Positions 40,497 through 55,200 of a stretch of DNA of 64,000 nt are shown in pieces. The translations under genes were made by a program, and so were the position numbers. Numbering within the stretch: the first letter of the stretch is position 1; every line of letters starts with the position of its first letter. The notes beneath the pieces are model-generated. The model worked only from the letters and a program-made list of their open reading frames with translations, made no database searches and was not told the DNA's origin. Where the stretch lies: assembly GCF_004027225.2 (NCBI RefSeq), contig NC_044284.2, positions 13,868,501-13,932,500 of the forward strand, written 5' to 3'. The stretch comes from Strigops habroptila. Taxonomy: Eukaryota; Chordata; Aves; Psittaciformes; Psittacidae.

Positions 40497-42349
40497 AACA
40501 TGATCCCAACCAAAGATCCACTGTAATTAGAAAATTTGCAGGCTTAAAAAGGAAAAGCGTATCTAGCTTTACTTTTCCTGTGGTAAGTAAAACTTTATAC
40601 TGCGAGCAATGAAATTTTCAACTGCATTATTCACATTCTACTTTTAGACATTGCACAAATCTTTAACCTGTTGACAAACGTAAATTTCATAATACATTCA
40701 GATATATTTAAAATTACTCAAAGAATTCCTGTCATTTAAGCTCACTTGGATTAGGTTGAAGCATGTGTCTTTGTGGTGTTGCAAATCTTCAGTTAAATCC
40801 TAGTACAGATTTTGGAAATAAAAAGCCTCCAATGATAAAACTTCTCTTGAAGTTGTTCACTGCACGTGTTTCACTTAATTCCAACCTCCTGGTCTCTCGA
40901 ATCACTGTATATTATACACAGTTTCATACTGTTATTCAGGATGTTCCTACATAGTGTTTATAGGAACTGTCTAACAGGCAGAATGTGCAAACCCTCTTCC
41001 CCCCTTTTTAATATTATTTATATCCTATATACATGATCTGTATACACTTGAAATATAAGAGTTACATATCCTGGTGATATACATGCAAACAGTAGGAATC
41101 AGCTAACCACAAATAGTTTTGAGCCACATACATATTAAACATGTATTTTAAAGTGTTTTTCTTTTTTTTACAGTTTTAACAAATATACATAAATATAAGA
41201 ACATAAATTACAGTAAAACTGACAGCATTTTTGAGAAAATGTTGATAACCAGATGCATTGATGCCTAAGGCCTTATAATAATTTAAAAAAAGTACTGTTC
41301 TAACCTGCTTAATGACATCTCATTCCTGTGCATCTTTTGTAGAAGTAAATGAGTACATCATCGTAGTGACGCATAGTTTCTCTCAAAGCAGTTTAATGAG
41401 AGAAATATGGACATAGTTTTAGTCTCCTCATGAAACAGAATGGACTACATACTTACAGCACAATACTGTCTTATGTTAATGTAGTTGTCACAACACTGAA
41501 ACAGAACAGAATCACAAATCATTCAAGTCTTTTCCTGAGAATGAGATATTTTTCCCCCAACAAATCCTCTGGTGTACATTGTGTACATTATCAAAATAGC
41601 CACAGATTTAAGGGAGGCTTCAAGTTTGTAGTTTCTTTTTGTTTTTTTCTCCTAGAACAGTGCTATGTTAAAAGCAAATTATAAGAGAAACAAACACTGA
41701 AACGGAGTAGTGATCTATAAAATAATCAAATACTGTTTTGAAATAAAATGCAGCCCTTGGTAAATAATACTGAAGTATGCCTAGAGTTTGGTTTTGTAAG
41801 TGGCCATATTATACATTACTGAAATGTCATTTAGGCTTTTTTTGCCATATGTATTTAAAATCGCTCAGTGTCACAAGACATCATCTGTCAGATTGCGTCA
41901 ACAATACAATTTACTAGGACACACTGAAAATTCTTATCAGATGTCTTTGTCTGAGCTGGCGGGTCTGAAGGCAGGAAGAACAGACAGTGGCCTGGATAGT
42001 AAAATCAACGGGAATAAGATAAATGACTTCTGAAAGGTCTGTGACTTAGTGAATTCTGTGATTCTTCTGAATATTTTTAGTGTTCTGTCAGGCAAACATC
42101 AGGGACCTAACTCACAAGTTCCTATTCTTTCCCTGGAGAAGCAGTACCTGACCATGTGCTCGCTCTTCATCTGGCACAATGCAGAATAAAGCACATTTGC
42201 TTCAACTGTTTTAGAGGTCCACCAAATTTTTTACTTTACATTTTAATGCTATTAGGAACACGCACATGGTCAGTCATTACATCCCAGATGGCAACTTACT
42301 GAAACAGGAATAACTGCATCACCGAACTATACCCTGAGTTGTTAAATAA

Positions 42350-42355
42350 TTTATT
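42350..42355 (-). terminator. Candidate proximal CAMSAP2 poly(A) signal AATAAA
   Basis: AATAAA on the minus strand about 640 nt after the stop codon, which would give a short 3' UTR isoform. Confidence 0.35.
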
Positions 42356-42992
42356 TGAAGGAAGCTTCAAGCAGTTCAAAGGTTCTTCCTTTACTGTTTA
42401 GTCTATGAGAAAATCAATATTATTTAATTGAAAAGGAATTGTAAATATTGAGGGGAATGAATCTTGATTTTGTCACAATACACAATAAGGATCTTGCAGA
42501 ACAGACCCATTCAGCTGTTTTTCGGTGATACACAACTTCTCGTTTAGTCTTTACTGTAAGTCTGTATGCAAAGTTCAATGGTATTGAGAATATTAAGAAG
42601 TATTCTTTTAGTGAAAGAAAAAATATTTCAAGACAAGCACAAATACAAACATATAAGGCAACAGATGTAAAAAAAAAAGTAGTTTGAGTCACTAAAGAGG
42701 AACATTCAGTGCTTCAGTGTTTCTAATCAAAATACAGAGCAAATATACTCTATATATTGTATTAGCACATACAAATCTCCACACAAGTCAAACATTTCTG
42801 TAATCACCTAAGCGATAATCTTCTGCACTCCTAAACACTGTGTTTACATTCCAGTTGGACATGATAATAGAACTTGGGTGTCCAGTTTAAGTTCTAAGAG
42901 TCTTGTTGGCAACTAGAAATCTATTTCCTATAGGCAGTAAAGATGAAGTGCAAGTTTATCATAATTGTCTGAAGCAAATTTTTTCCCATCTA

Positions 42993-43298
42993 CTATGCCT
43001 TGGTGGGTAGAAGTTTCTTAGGAGTTACTGGTCTCTTGGTTTGCCACAAATGGCTGTGAATGGTAATTGCATCAACACTGGCAGACAAAGTTTTAGCAGG
43101 TATGTGGCTAAATTGCTTCCTGTCAGAGTTGTATTTATACAGTCCCTCTATCATTTTCTTTGTGATAGATTTGGGACCTATTCCCGTTAATTTATTGATT
43201 TCTTCAGTATCAGGGCAGTATGTATACAGAGATCTGAACTGGCAGCCTGAATCCCGGAACAAGATTAAGAAGTTATTGGCATCGGATTTTTCCATTTC
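42993..43298 (-). CDS. CAMSAP2: CAMSAP2 terminal exon: CKK domain and stop
   Basis: 306 nt, acceptor CTTTTAAAG, stop TAG at 42,993-42,995. It encodes [20 protein letters not shown], then [19 protein letters not shown], the [17 protein letters not shown] stretch and the terminus [11 protein letters not shown]. Nearly invariant among vertebrates as far as I recall. Confidence 0.98.
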   Translation of the reverse strand, partial: EMEKSDANNFLILFRDSGCQFRSLYTYCPDTEEINKLTGIGPKSITKKMIEGLYKYNSDRKQFSHIPAKTLSASVDAITIHSHLWQTKRPVTPKKLLPTKA

Positions 43299-46200
43299 CT
43301 TTAAAAGAAAGAAAGAAAAAGATTCACAAAATGAATTCTGCATCGCAGTTAGAAAACATTCAGAATCATTGGATTGTCATTTTGAATTTGTTTTCTACCA
43401 GAGCTGAAACTTATGTCTAACTCTATCCACTGAAAGACCTTATTTTCAATTATTAGAATTTACTAAGCCTCCCCTACCTGGATTTTGATAAGGCAGCTAC
43501 CTTTCTCAAGCAAAACCATATTTATGTAGACAATTCCAGCTATACTTGTTTAGTTGTACCTCAAGAACAGACATCCTAGCAAATTTTTTACAGACCAAAT
43601 AAAAATCCTTAAATCCATTTCATCAAGCAGATCTAATAGTTCCAAGTTTGGGAACAGTAAATTTAGATAAGTCTAGATGTGCATGAAAGATTCTCCAGTG
43701 CCAAAATGAGATTTCAGACCTCCATTCAAGTTTGGTCAAACCATAAAGTCAGTTGAGGTGTACTAAGCAAAAGTTCTTTATTAGCTGAAATCTTCAGATT
43801 CCTATTCCACTCAACACAACTTCCATGGATGGGACATGTGCCCTGAACATGTACAGCTTCTACCAAGTGATGTATGCTGCATCCTAGAGTAAAGCATGAC
43901 CTTTTAACAGCTGTTCTTTCCTGGGATTTCTGGGAGTTCTTATGCTCCCAGTTACTTGAACTGAAAGAGGCTGTCTTGATTTCTCACTTGTTATTTCCAA
44001 AAAGTAGCTGGAAAGACAGAGAAGGCAGCATCTAGACATGAATGCAGAAGAATTATAAAGAGAAGAAAGGGCAAGAAATACTGTTGTGAAATTTACTCCA
44101 GAAAAGAAATACAGATTCCAAGTACCTGTATTCTTTGATGTATTTAATCTGTCAAATTTGTCACAGTTGGTAAAAGGAACAGTCCCATTACTCTCAATGC
44201 TCATACTCTCTGTTATTCCTTTTGCATGGAAACATATTGGTCCCCAAGTTCTTACCCTTACAGTATTTGTGCATCTTCAGAAAGGTTTATACCAGGGTAA
44301 GAGAAAAGGCTGGAAGGCACCATTTGTAGCACAAGTCCTGAATTTGCTCTACTGCTTGGAAACTGGAGAAAAGCCTAGGAGGGACATATTTCAGTTCTTT
44401 CTGTTCATGAGTGAGCTATGCTTTAGTTCTAAAGGTCCTAATCTGAGGAACTGTATAAGATGGGTATTTTCCATGTTAGGAAAAACAAGTCTGTGAGCAA
44501 ATTATAAAAATCTACATATCGAAGTTCCCACATTGAACAAGCAGTAATGATTAATCAACATGTCAATTAATTCAGCTTCCTGTGCTGCATGTACAATGCT
44601 ATTGTTTCTACAGTACTAGAGAACCTCTCTGTCTACACAGGAAGCAAGTCACAGAAGTTACTCAAGCCTTTCACTAAGTTGGCATAACTTCAGAAGACTC
44701 CTTTCGATATCTGCATTTATACTTGAGGGCCTTCCTAATGTCTGACCGTGGTTTAACCCAGGTGTTTATGCTTTTAGGGGAAAATACCCTTACCTCCAGT
44801 ATCTTTTTCTTTTGACCTTCATTTACTTTTCCAGCCAAGCAGCAATGTGCCAGCGCATTCTGAATTATATACTTATTGGATTTAGCACTAGGTTCTTTGA
44901 AGAGCTTTGGTCCTATGGAGGAAGAATGACAGATAAGCAAAGTTAATGAACAAGTCAACAAAGAGTTACTTGAAATGCTGTGAAGCACTTCTGGTATGGA
45001 TCTTTTGCATGCATAAAAATACAAATACAGGAGTAAAATAAAATTAGACTAGAGACCACAAATTTCACAAGCAAGTAAAATGTCATTCTTTCAGCTGTTA
45101 CTGAATTTGCTTACAAAAGTGTCTTCCATTATTAAATCATCATTATTGGCAGTCTTGATAAATAAGTTTTCTCTCAGAGGACCTTTTCTATGAACAACAA
45201 AATGGTTTGCATTTTCTAACTAACGTTTCAGTCATTCAGGAGGGAGCAAATTCTTTCATTTTCTTCATCTACACCTGTGATTTCAAGAGTGAGAGGTATA
45301 ACAATGAAACTGATGTGGTGCTTAGAGTAACTCTAGCCTGTCCACCTTGTATTCCAGAAATGTTTTACCCAAAACCAGGGATGAGATCTGGCCCAACACT
45401 GGCCAGATTATTCTGTCTGTAAAAAGATTTGATTCATCTGGTTGAAGGAGAAATCTCTGTTTTAATTTCTGAAATATAGGTGCACTTGTATCAAGACCAT
45501 TTAAAAAAAACCCCAAAACATGTAAGTACAAATTCCAAGTCTTAGAAAGGAATATTATACATAAGCAATTATCAACTAAATTTAAGATTATATCTCAGTT
45601 TGTCTAGACTTTAAGGAAAAAAGCCTAGAATCAACACAAAACGTCCATATGAAATCTGACTGACAGAGTGAAGATATCAAAACATATGAAAAAAGCCTTC
45701 TGTTCAATTCCTAGGAACTGTATATTCCTTCATTTAAAAATAAGATCTACAGAGCAGCTATTAAAAAATGATCTTCAGCAGTATAGGTCTTCATGAGAAA
45801 ACTCTGCAAGACCACCCAGGCAAAGCCTTGCTATCCATCCTGTAATTTAATCTGACATGCAAGTGGCACAAACTGACACAAACTGACTGAAGTTTCATGA
45901 TTCAAAACTAGGTAAGTACTTTCTGATGTTCAGAATGAACACTTTGCCCTTCCAGACTGCAGTAATTTCAGCAGAAAGGAGATAAGATGATTTTCAAAAC
46001 TAACACTTGCCAGCAGGCCCATCCATCAACCCTGATCTCCCTAAAAGTTTATTGAAACCACCAACATGACTTTACTCTTTATCAAACAATAGGATATTAG
46101 GTGGGCAAGAAACAGAGCTTTTATAATCCTGATGATGCAAGGTCTTTGCAATATCATGTGCTCTATATCTGGAGAAAAGGGATGACAATTCCACTATTAT

Positions 46201-49200
46201 TTGATTAATATAATAATGAATTAGAGGCCAGATTGTAAAGTTTTTAGTAAATAAGAAAGGATCTGTTTGGAAACAAAAGGTGAGGAACACTGAAATTCAC
46301 AGGAAGTAGATTTTTTTCCTGTTGCAATTTGGTTTTTGCTTTTTGTAACTATTCTAAATTGAACTTAAATTTAAACTTTTCTTGCCTTGCTGGAGTGCCC
46401 AGTGGTATATGAGCCCATTTGCTGTTCTGAGCCAAACTGCAGTTTATTCTGGTTATCACAAATGCTATGGACTCGGTACTTTTATTTTAGATTTAAAATT
46501 TTAACCTTGTCTTGTTACCATCTTAACATTTCTATGAAAAGCCCTCAATCAAGTTTTAGGAAACCAAAGATAATTACAAACTTCTCATGCACAGAACCAC
46601 TAATAGTCAGGTTCTTTTCTGAATATTGCTGCCCCTGACCTGTGTATTCTGTAGCAGAGGCGACTGAAGAAGTTGTAGATGCATTTTCCCAATCTTTTTC
46701 TCCATTACGACTACCACAGCGACTTGGAGATAAGAATCCTTCCACCGACTCAGACCTAAATATTAATTTTAAAATCTATTAAAAAAATTACAATGTTCAG
46801 CAGAGATGCCTTGTAATATGAAAGAACATAATTATTCAAAGGGTAGGCTATAAACCTAAATGTACAATATTTACAGAAGAAATTAATGGATAACTGAGTT
46901 CATGTTCCATATAAAGTGTTCTGAATGATGGAAGAAGTTGGTATTTACGTAAGGTGGATGTTAGGAAATTTTTGGGCTACATCTGAGAAAAGAAACCTAC
47001 TAGATATTCTAAGCTGTGCAATATTATTACTAAGTGGGAATTCAGGTTACTTTTACATTGGTACTAACAAAACAATGATATCTCATGTACCAAACAAACC
47101 AGTTCTTGATAGGATGATGAATGTGAAGTAAAAATTTAGTTCATTTCTACTTACTACGTCAATTGGCAGTGAGAACTGCTGCATTTAAGACAGCAAAACA
47201 ATTTCCTTTCTAATTTTTGTTTTCACAAGCAGTAACTTCTGGTGCTGTAATTCTTCAGGCTGTGTCTGCACTCAAGTGTGAATAGTTTTGCATTTTAAGG
47301 TCTAAGCAAGATTTTCAAGTTATTCTTAAAATGTTACAAGATATTTAAAGATTTCTTTGATTACAGCTACTGCAAAAGTCAGTCCAATTTGCAGCTTGGA
47401 AATGAAAACTTTTCTAAGTGAGAAGAAAGGCACTACCAGCACAGAATAAGAAAATAAAAAGTGGTATTATAATAACATTTATCTACATGCTAACTTCAAG
47501 TAAAATCAGCAATAGGTGAAATATCAATCTGTTATATATCCTACACCTTTTGTGATAAGCACCTGCACAAAGGAGACCTTAAAGGTATCACAAATTCACT
47601 CAGTGTGATCATCAAAAGACAATTCTGATGTAAGGAAAAGGTGATAACATGGATCTGGAAAGATACCGAAAATCCCTTCAACTCTGTTCCTTTCAGCAAT
47701 TTGTACTGAATTTTATCATATTTTAAAAGTCTCGACCCCCTAAATCAAATTCAAAGACAGCAGAAGATGTACTGTTCATTAGAAGCATAGTACAGCACTG
47801 TACAACTAAAACTATATAGATAAGGGTTATCTTCTGTAAGGTCTGTGTAGCTACATCAAGCCTTTTCTAATAGCTAATATAGTTGGAAGAAATCCCCCTC
47901 TCAGTTATACCGTATCATTTTTAAGAGATCTTAGGACACTTGGATCATTTTATTACAGTTTCTTACATAATAACCAGTTCTCAAGTCAGTTCTCAAGACA
48001 TCAAGGAAATTGAAAAGTCAACTGAAACCAGCTGCAGGCATGTTTCAGGCATGTCAGAGTTGATAAGTGATGCATATTGGCCATGAAAACATCATGTGAT
48101 ATCGTAACATATAGTACTCCTTATCAAACTCCTTTTCTTAGTTTCCCTTTCTTCTCTATTTCTTTTCTATATATATAAAAAGTATTCCTCTGAATATAAT
48201 TACATAGTTACACAGAAATAATGATTTTCCTCTGAATCATAATATAGATTTTGGAAATAAAATTTTAAAAATTCTCTTATTTTAATCTCTTATTTAATTT
48301 CCAGGTGATTTTTAATGCAAAATAAATTTGGGTGTTTGGAAAAGGCTGAAGTCCTAGTGAACATTTAATACTTCCCTGTATGACTGCTAAGGGGAAAAAA
48401 AAACCCAGAAAAGAATATTAAAAAACGGAAAGAAGCTATGTAGCTGCATGTAGCATATAGGTTTAATGAAATATCTACAAGTTGAGACTTAAATCCAAGT
48501 AGGTGAATTAAAGAGGCTGTGTGAATAACATTTTGGTTTGACCTCATTTATAGCTGCTCAACTGGTTTACTCAGTAAAATTTGTGAAACAAATGATCATG
48601 GCTTGCCTCCCTAATGCCCGACAGCGGAAATTATGAATGTCTCAAATCAGAAAACATACCTGTTCCTGGAGTACACAATATATACATGACCTCTTTAAAA
48701 TTCATGCTAGTTTTACATAGCTGATTATCAAATTTTATTAAATGAAACTGTTGTTTTAGCTTTACCTTGGTGTTCTCTTGCCTGACTGCACACTCTCATT
48801 GTCCCCTGTATTCAGCGATGCCAATGAAAGACTAGATACTGAAAAAACACGATAAAGCTGTGAACCTGGATAAAAACAAAGTTAAGGCGTATAAACCTAA
48901 GCAAGTAGTAGAGTCTGTTCATTAGACCCAACACCAGCATCAGAAAGTCAGTAAGAGCTTTTATATACGAGACTCTTACACCCATACGTGATATACCTGC
49001 ATGCATATGTGGTGCACTGCATCTAAACACTTGCTGACACCCAGCCATTTGCAGCCACCTGGGATGGTCTCAAACTAAGCATTAACGTGAAGCATGGACG
49101 TGGGAATACTGGCACTATGCAAATTGAAGAATGCAATCCAAGTTAGTAAGTCCTCATGAAAGAGAGCTTAAGAGGTTTAATTTAAAGCTTCGAATGGAAT

Positions 49201-52200
49201 CTTTGGAAGGTGTTAAGGGAATACTTCAAAGTATACTGGAAGATGGAGGGAAGCAGCTAGAGAAAATACAGCAGAATAACAAGGCTATACAATGCTGTAA
49301 CAAAAAGGATCACTGAGCAGTCTGGTTACTTTTTCTCCAATTGTAAATAGGCAATAATTTTTCCAATCAATACTGCAGTAATGTGGTATCCTAAAGAATG
49401 CCACATTGTTCCATGTGACTAGGGCTACATGCAGTAGCTAAGTGAGCAAAATAGAAAAAATATGAAACATAAAATTTACTTTTTATTTTCATTTTGTCTG
49501 CATTGAGTGGAAGTTTAAGTACTCTTACCTTATAATCACCATTTTATTAATTGATCTCTTAGCTCCCAACTGTTATTCATTCTGAGCTCTACAGGTATAA
49601 GAAGAGATTAGTGAAGAATACATGGGCGTGTATGAAACCTGCAACACACGTTGGTGCTTCCACTGGGTTTTCATACAGTTAACCTTGTTGTTTGTTGATA
49701 TATGCATGCATGCATAGCAGGTAAGTGACACTCATCTTTTTGTTTCTATTGGCAGATTTTGCTTTCCAGTTTAGTCACGTGCAGCTTCAGCTTAGCCCAA
49801 GACACTAACAAATGCACGTGCTTGTTAGTACCAAACCCCAAGCTGGTGTTTTAGCATGAACAGACTCTTTTTCCACATGAACATTTGTTACCTGGTGGAC
49901 CTTTGATTGGCGTCTTAGGTGATTCAATATGATCTCTATGAATAGATTTTGGACGTGGCTTTTTTTGTTTGATTGAGAGGGAACGTGGCTTTATGACAGT
50001 GTCCATGTCTTCCATAAGCTTTAACTGCTTCCTTCTCATATATTCCTGCTTAATAAATTCTCGCCGTGCTCGTTCATCCTCCTTTTTCTGACGTTCTTCT
50101 TCTGTTTTTCGTCTAAAACAAAAAAATCAAGTAAATTCAGCAGTAGAAACTTCCCAAATTAACAGTTTTAGCTAGCACAGTGAGGACAACACAGCCATCA
50201 CATTTTTTCAACTTTAAAGTTCTCAGACAGCAGTAAGAGGAACTTGCTTTTACAATTTTCAGATCATTTCAACTTTTGGGCATACTTTTACTAGTAGAAT
50301 CAAAACCATGTTTATTAACTTGACTGCTGAGTGAGCATTTCGCATTTGTGCAGAAAGAAGCCCAAAGTGATACTCTCCCCCTCAGAATATAAAGTACAGG
50401 GCAGGGGAGAGCGCTGAGGAACTTCACCCAGGCCAACAGGGCACATGCGTCGAGCCTGAGCTACAGACTGATGCCACCTGCTGATTTTGCAAGGCCAGCT
50501 GGCATGTGTCTTCCAGCTGGGATCCTCAGCACATCTGGCTCTAAGATTAAATATCTTGGATATTAAGATGCAATTTTTTGACATGAAGTTATGCTTTTAA
50601 CTAAACCAGACATTTTTATGTTCACTATTACTGATCATTTGGATCAGGACGTGTAGTTTTACCTTGTCTCTTCCTTCTTATGTTCTAGTTCTGCTTCCAG
50701 CTGCTGCTTTCGAAGCAGAGTCTCTCTTTCCCTTCTCAAACGCTTCTCCAACAATGCTGCTCGTTTCATTGCCATATCATTTTCTGCCTTTTGATCATCC
50801 TAGCAGCAACAGTATTTGAAGGAAAAGGATTCAAAAATATTCAGATCTCTGAATTCAGCAATGGATTTTGCCAAGTCATTAGACACTTAATTCTATACAC
50901 TGGGTTGCAATATCATAACATACTTATGCAGTATTTGAAACAAATTTATTTTAAAAGATTTTTCTTAAGACTATTAAAAACTTTTCATAAAAGAATTTTT
51001 CCTTCCTAAGTCAAACATAAAATTCAGCTCCAATAGGAAAAAATCTATTAAGTGAAACATTTTAGTTTACAGTCAGATCCCACACTGCATAAACTTCTGT
51101 ATTCAGCTTTGGAAGACTGTATGTGGATAAAGATAATTTATCACAAAAAGCAATAACTATTCAACATGTAGAAATAACTTATGCTGATCAAGCCAGGTGT
51201 TATGTTAGAACTGAGGAATGCTTCCAGACAAGCAAGACGCATCTCAGATGTGTGACACAAGATTCTGAGGTATTCCAAGATGGAAAATCAAAATCTTGAT
51301 GGCTTTCAGTGTCTGTCCATTATAGTTAAATGCACAATACAATGTGCATGATAGTTAAAAGCCTGTCTGAATATAACTCTTCAGAAAGACAACAGGGAGT
51401 GCTCCCAAATACCACCTTCAAAGGGGAGTTTTGGAAGACTGTACTTCCTTAGCCAGCCACGAGAGGTAAAAGGGCTCTCCCAAGTGCAACTTGGAGACAT
51501 TCGACATTTAAAAAAATGCAGACTGTTATGTACTTCAAATACTTTCAGTTAAGTTTGGGGATAGGTTGGGAAAGTGACTGTGAAATGTGAGCACGTTTGT
51601 TTCACGTCACCAAAGCTTATGTTAAAAAGAAATCTACATTCAGCATTCATCTTCCTCACCAAAACCTCCAAGCACTCTTCCCCAGCTATGAATGGAAAGG
51701 GATACTCTGGCATGCTCAGAACTGCAGTACAGTAGAATCTCACCACTCTTATGACACCAAATTAATCAAGTGCAAAAGATATGCCTGCAAATTTAGAGTT
51801 GCTGAACTATCTGCTTTGACTTCAACAGAAAATCATTACAGAAATCTGTATCTTAATCAAGAAGTTCCCTTTCAAAGGAAGCTTAATAGCAGACATACAC
51901 ATCCACTAGTTCTCTTACCTTAAAAAAGAATCCACAACACACTTTCTGGTCATCCTCAAATTGTTCTCTATCACTCTCACCTTCATATTTCTCAACAGAT
52001 ACTTCATTTTTTTCTGGTGGCTTCAAATCTGACAGGGAAACTTCAATTAAGTTAGCTGTTTTGGGAGCTGATGGTGGTAGAATCGGTTGGCTTAGCTGAT
52101 CTTCATTTGGGGTGAGGCAGACAGTTTCTGTGATAGGCTGAGATAATACTTCAGAAACATTAGATTCTATAGGCTTAATCTCCTTTTCCTCCAAATTCTG

Positions 52201-55200
52201 TTCACACTGTTTCAGCAATTTTGGTCCTTCTTCTTTTGGTACTTCTTCTGTAGGCTTGACTTCCTTTGAAAGATTTCCCCTTAACTGAGGTTCACTTATT
52301 TGTTCACCATCGTCTCCAAAGCAAACAAATGATCTAGTCTGAATGGGAACCTGACTTGGAGAAAATCTCCTCAAACGTGGAAGACTATCCACAGACCGCG
52401 GGGCAGTCAAGGTACGATTGAGAGGTGTTATTTTCAGTTCATTTGGCCTAGGAGTCCTTTGCATTTTAATGTGAAAAGAGGCATTCTTCCTGTTGGAAGA
52501 CTGTGGAGATTGATGTGTAGAGCGAGGAGATTCCTGTGAGAAAGGCGCAATGGGAGTCGGGGTTCCTGTTTGCCTTGATGAAGACTTAAAGTCCCGAATC
52601 TGCTTCTGAGGAGAAGGCTGAGGAGGAGAAATAACCCAAGCCTGTTGCTCTCTCATCTGCATCAACATCTCCTGTTGAAGGGATAAACGCTGCATTTCTT
52701 GTTGCAAAAAGTGTAGAGAAGAGTTTAGTTTTTCAATAGATTTTGTATATTCTAAGATATCTCCTTCATTCAAGTTTTCTTCTGAGGGGCTTGCTAAACT
52801 CCACTGCTTTTCAGCATCCATAGGAGTAGCGGGAGATTTGAACCATTTGCTATGAGAGTTTTCAGGGTTTTCTTTTATTAAATCTGAAGTCTTACTAGTT
52901 TGCTCATCTGATTTTTGAGTTTCTTTGTCTTTCAACTGATTATTGTCAGTGAAAACCTTCTCATCTTCAGCTCCTGCTGCTTCTTCTCGGAGAGGTGATA
53001 CTCCATCACCTTTCTTTTTCACAACATTAAGAAATGCCGTTCTTCCCATCTTCTGACGCTGCTTTGTGAATGCAGCTTCAACTTTCTTCTTCTGTGCTTC
53101 AATGGCTCGCCTCTTTTCCTCTAGCTTCATCCTAAGATGTACCATTTCAGAAGCCAGTAACTGTGTAGTGTCTCTTCCTTGAGGAACAGACGCCTCCTCG
53201 GGAATATGAGTCCAAGCAACTACATGAGGGATGTTCAGCTCAGAACCTTCTGGTGTGGTTTTCTGAGAACTACTTCCACTGCTTCTACTATCTGTGTGAT
53301 TCAACTTCCTGAATTTCTGCTCTGCAAAGCTAGTCATTTTAACCCCCGAACTTGAAGAAGCGCTGCTACCTGCCTGTGATTTAGTACTTACTGAGCTGGG
53401 GCAGGGACTTAATTGATCCCTGTGATTGCTAGCTCGCATGTCATAATCCTGGAGAAATTTAGATGGTTCTTCCATGTCAGAGTCCATGCTTACAGTATAA
53501 TCTCTCAAAGAAGAATCCTCATCCATCGTCTCTGGAATATCTTCTGAAGGGACATGTATTCCAGTATCTACTTCTGTAGTGTCAGTCACAGGACTTAGAG
53601 CACCTTTTGTGTCTGTAATTACATCAGCAGTAGACTGATTTGGTTTTATGTTTGAATTCAAGATGCTCATTTCCTGATTGTGAAGAAAGAACCCATTTGT
53701 AATTTGGTCTGACGGGATAACTCTGGGAGATTTTTCAGTGTTGTGAATTATCTGCAAAGCCTCTTCAATGCTTGGTGTCTCAATCCGATTGCCAAAATCA
53801 TCCAGAACTGCCCTGTTTTGCAGAGCTCCATTTGGAAACCTGTAGTGGCTGCTCTCATTGGCATTTTTTTGATTTGTGTTAAGAGACTGATTGGCCTTTC
53901 TGTCTTTATGAGCTATTGTGTCCTTTTCCTCTTCAATATCTTGATTTTCCTCTTCTCCATTTACTGGTTTGAAGGACAGATTTTTTCTAGTATGCTTTGG
54001 CATGCGGTTGGTGTTTAGTGTAAGGCCTTCATTGCTCACAGATCTAGTAATTCCTTTGTTTGGAGTAGATACTGGAATGCTTTTTTCTTTGTCAAAAGAA
54101 ATGTCAAATGAAACTCCATGCAATGATGACCTAGTAGAGATTAAAGAAAACTGAGCAACTCATGATTATTACTACTACTGCTACTACTGAAACATTCATA
54201 TTTGGGTTTAAAATTACTTTAAGACTGTAGTATTAAAGGCACTGTTAGGTATACTAAATTTTGCGTAGCTTCACATACAATATAATAATTATACATATAC
54301 ATAGACATATTTGATAAATATAAATAGAATAAATAAAAATGCACAATAAAATGGAAAGTAACATTTTCTTCAGAGATAGCCAATGCTTTTTATTATTTTG
54401 GAATAAATTCTGGGCATTTTAGGAAGATAGGGATTACCACAGTAGATCAGATGGAAAGTGTGAAGAGATGCAATTTACACCTACTGAATAACCCACCACT
54501 ATAACTCTTACCACTTTAACTTTGGTTTACACCTGATAGATTGTTTATGACCGGCCTAACTAAAAACCAAAACATTCAGCCTGATTGTTATTACTATCCA
54601 CAAAATTATACAAGCCCTGAGCTTGTATTTACTGAGCTCATTAGGGATGTTACTCTTACCACTCTTAGCTGATTGCAGTGAGTAAATGTGAGCATATTTA
54701 ATGCCAACAATTCAAATACCTAATGCAAACAATTCAAACATATTGTGGCTGCCCCATCCCTGGCAGTGTTCAAGGCCAGGTTGGACGGTGCTTTGAGCAA
54801 CCTGGTCTACTGGAAGGTGTTGCTGCCCATGGCAGGGGGTTCGAACTAGATGAGCTTTAAGGTCCCTTCTAACCCAAACCATACTATGATTCTATGATCT
54901 GAACTATACCTCATTTCAATGTAAAAAAAGGATGATTTATTTCTGATTGTTTCCTGTTACTGAGTTCTTAAATCATGATACAGTTTTCTGTTTCTACTTT
55001 TGCAAGTCACTTGAAAGAACTCTTATTACAGGATTCTGAAAATCCAGACTACTATGGAGCATTTATTACTATTTATGGCAAATAAATAATACCTTTTTAA
55101 CCAACTCATACAGTAAGACTACTTACCTTTTTTCTTTGGGCCATGTCCCTACATATCCATCTACATAAGACATTGATGTGGACCTTCTGATGATTCCTAA

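Larger units (their letters stand above)
40036..42992 (-). other. CAMSAP2: CAMSAP2 3' untranslated region (probable extent)
   Basis: AT-rich DNA following the CAMSAP2 stop, about 2.9 kb to an AATAAA at 40,053-40,058, a length similar to my recollection of the mammalian 3' UTR. A shorter form could end after the AATAAA at 42,350-42,355. A plus-strand pyrimidine tract (40,458-40,496, a purine tract in the transcript) and an A run (40,268-40,283) lie within it. Confidence 0.55.

Noticed and set aside
35651-42992. TAF13 between WDR47 and CAMSAP2
   Set aside because: Expected from human gene order, but no matching exon was seen by eye on either strand. Short exons could escape notice, so this is absence of evidence.
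43884-44496. Frames of 106 and 136 codons on opposite strands in a CAMSAP2 intron
   Set aside because: They overlap antisense to each other, lie between two in-phase CAMSAP2 exons and show no domain.
53743-54018. 91-codon plus-strand frame
   Set aside because: Exact antisense shadow of the giant CAMSAP2 exon.
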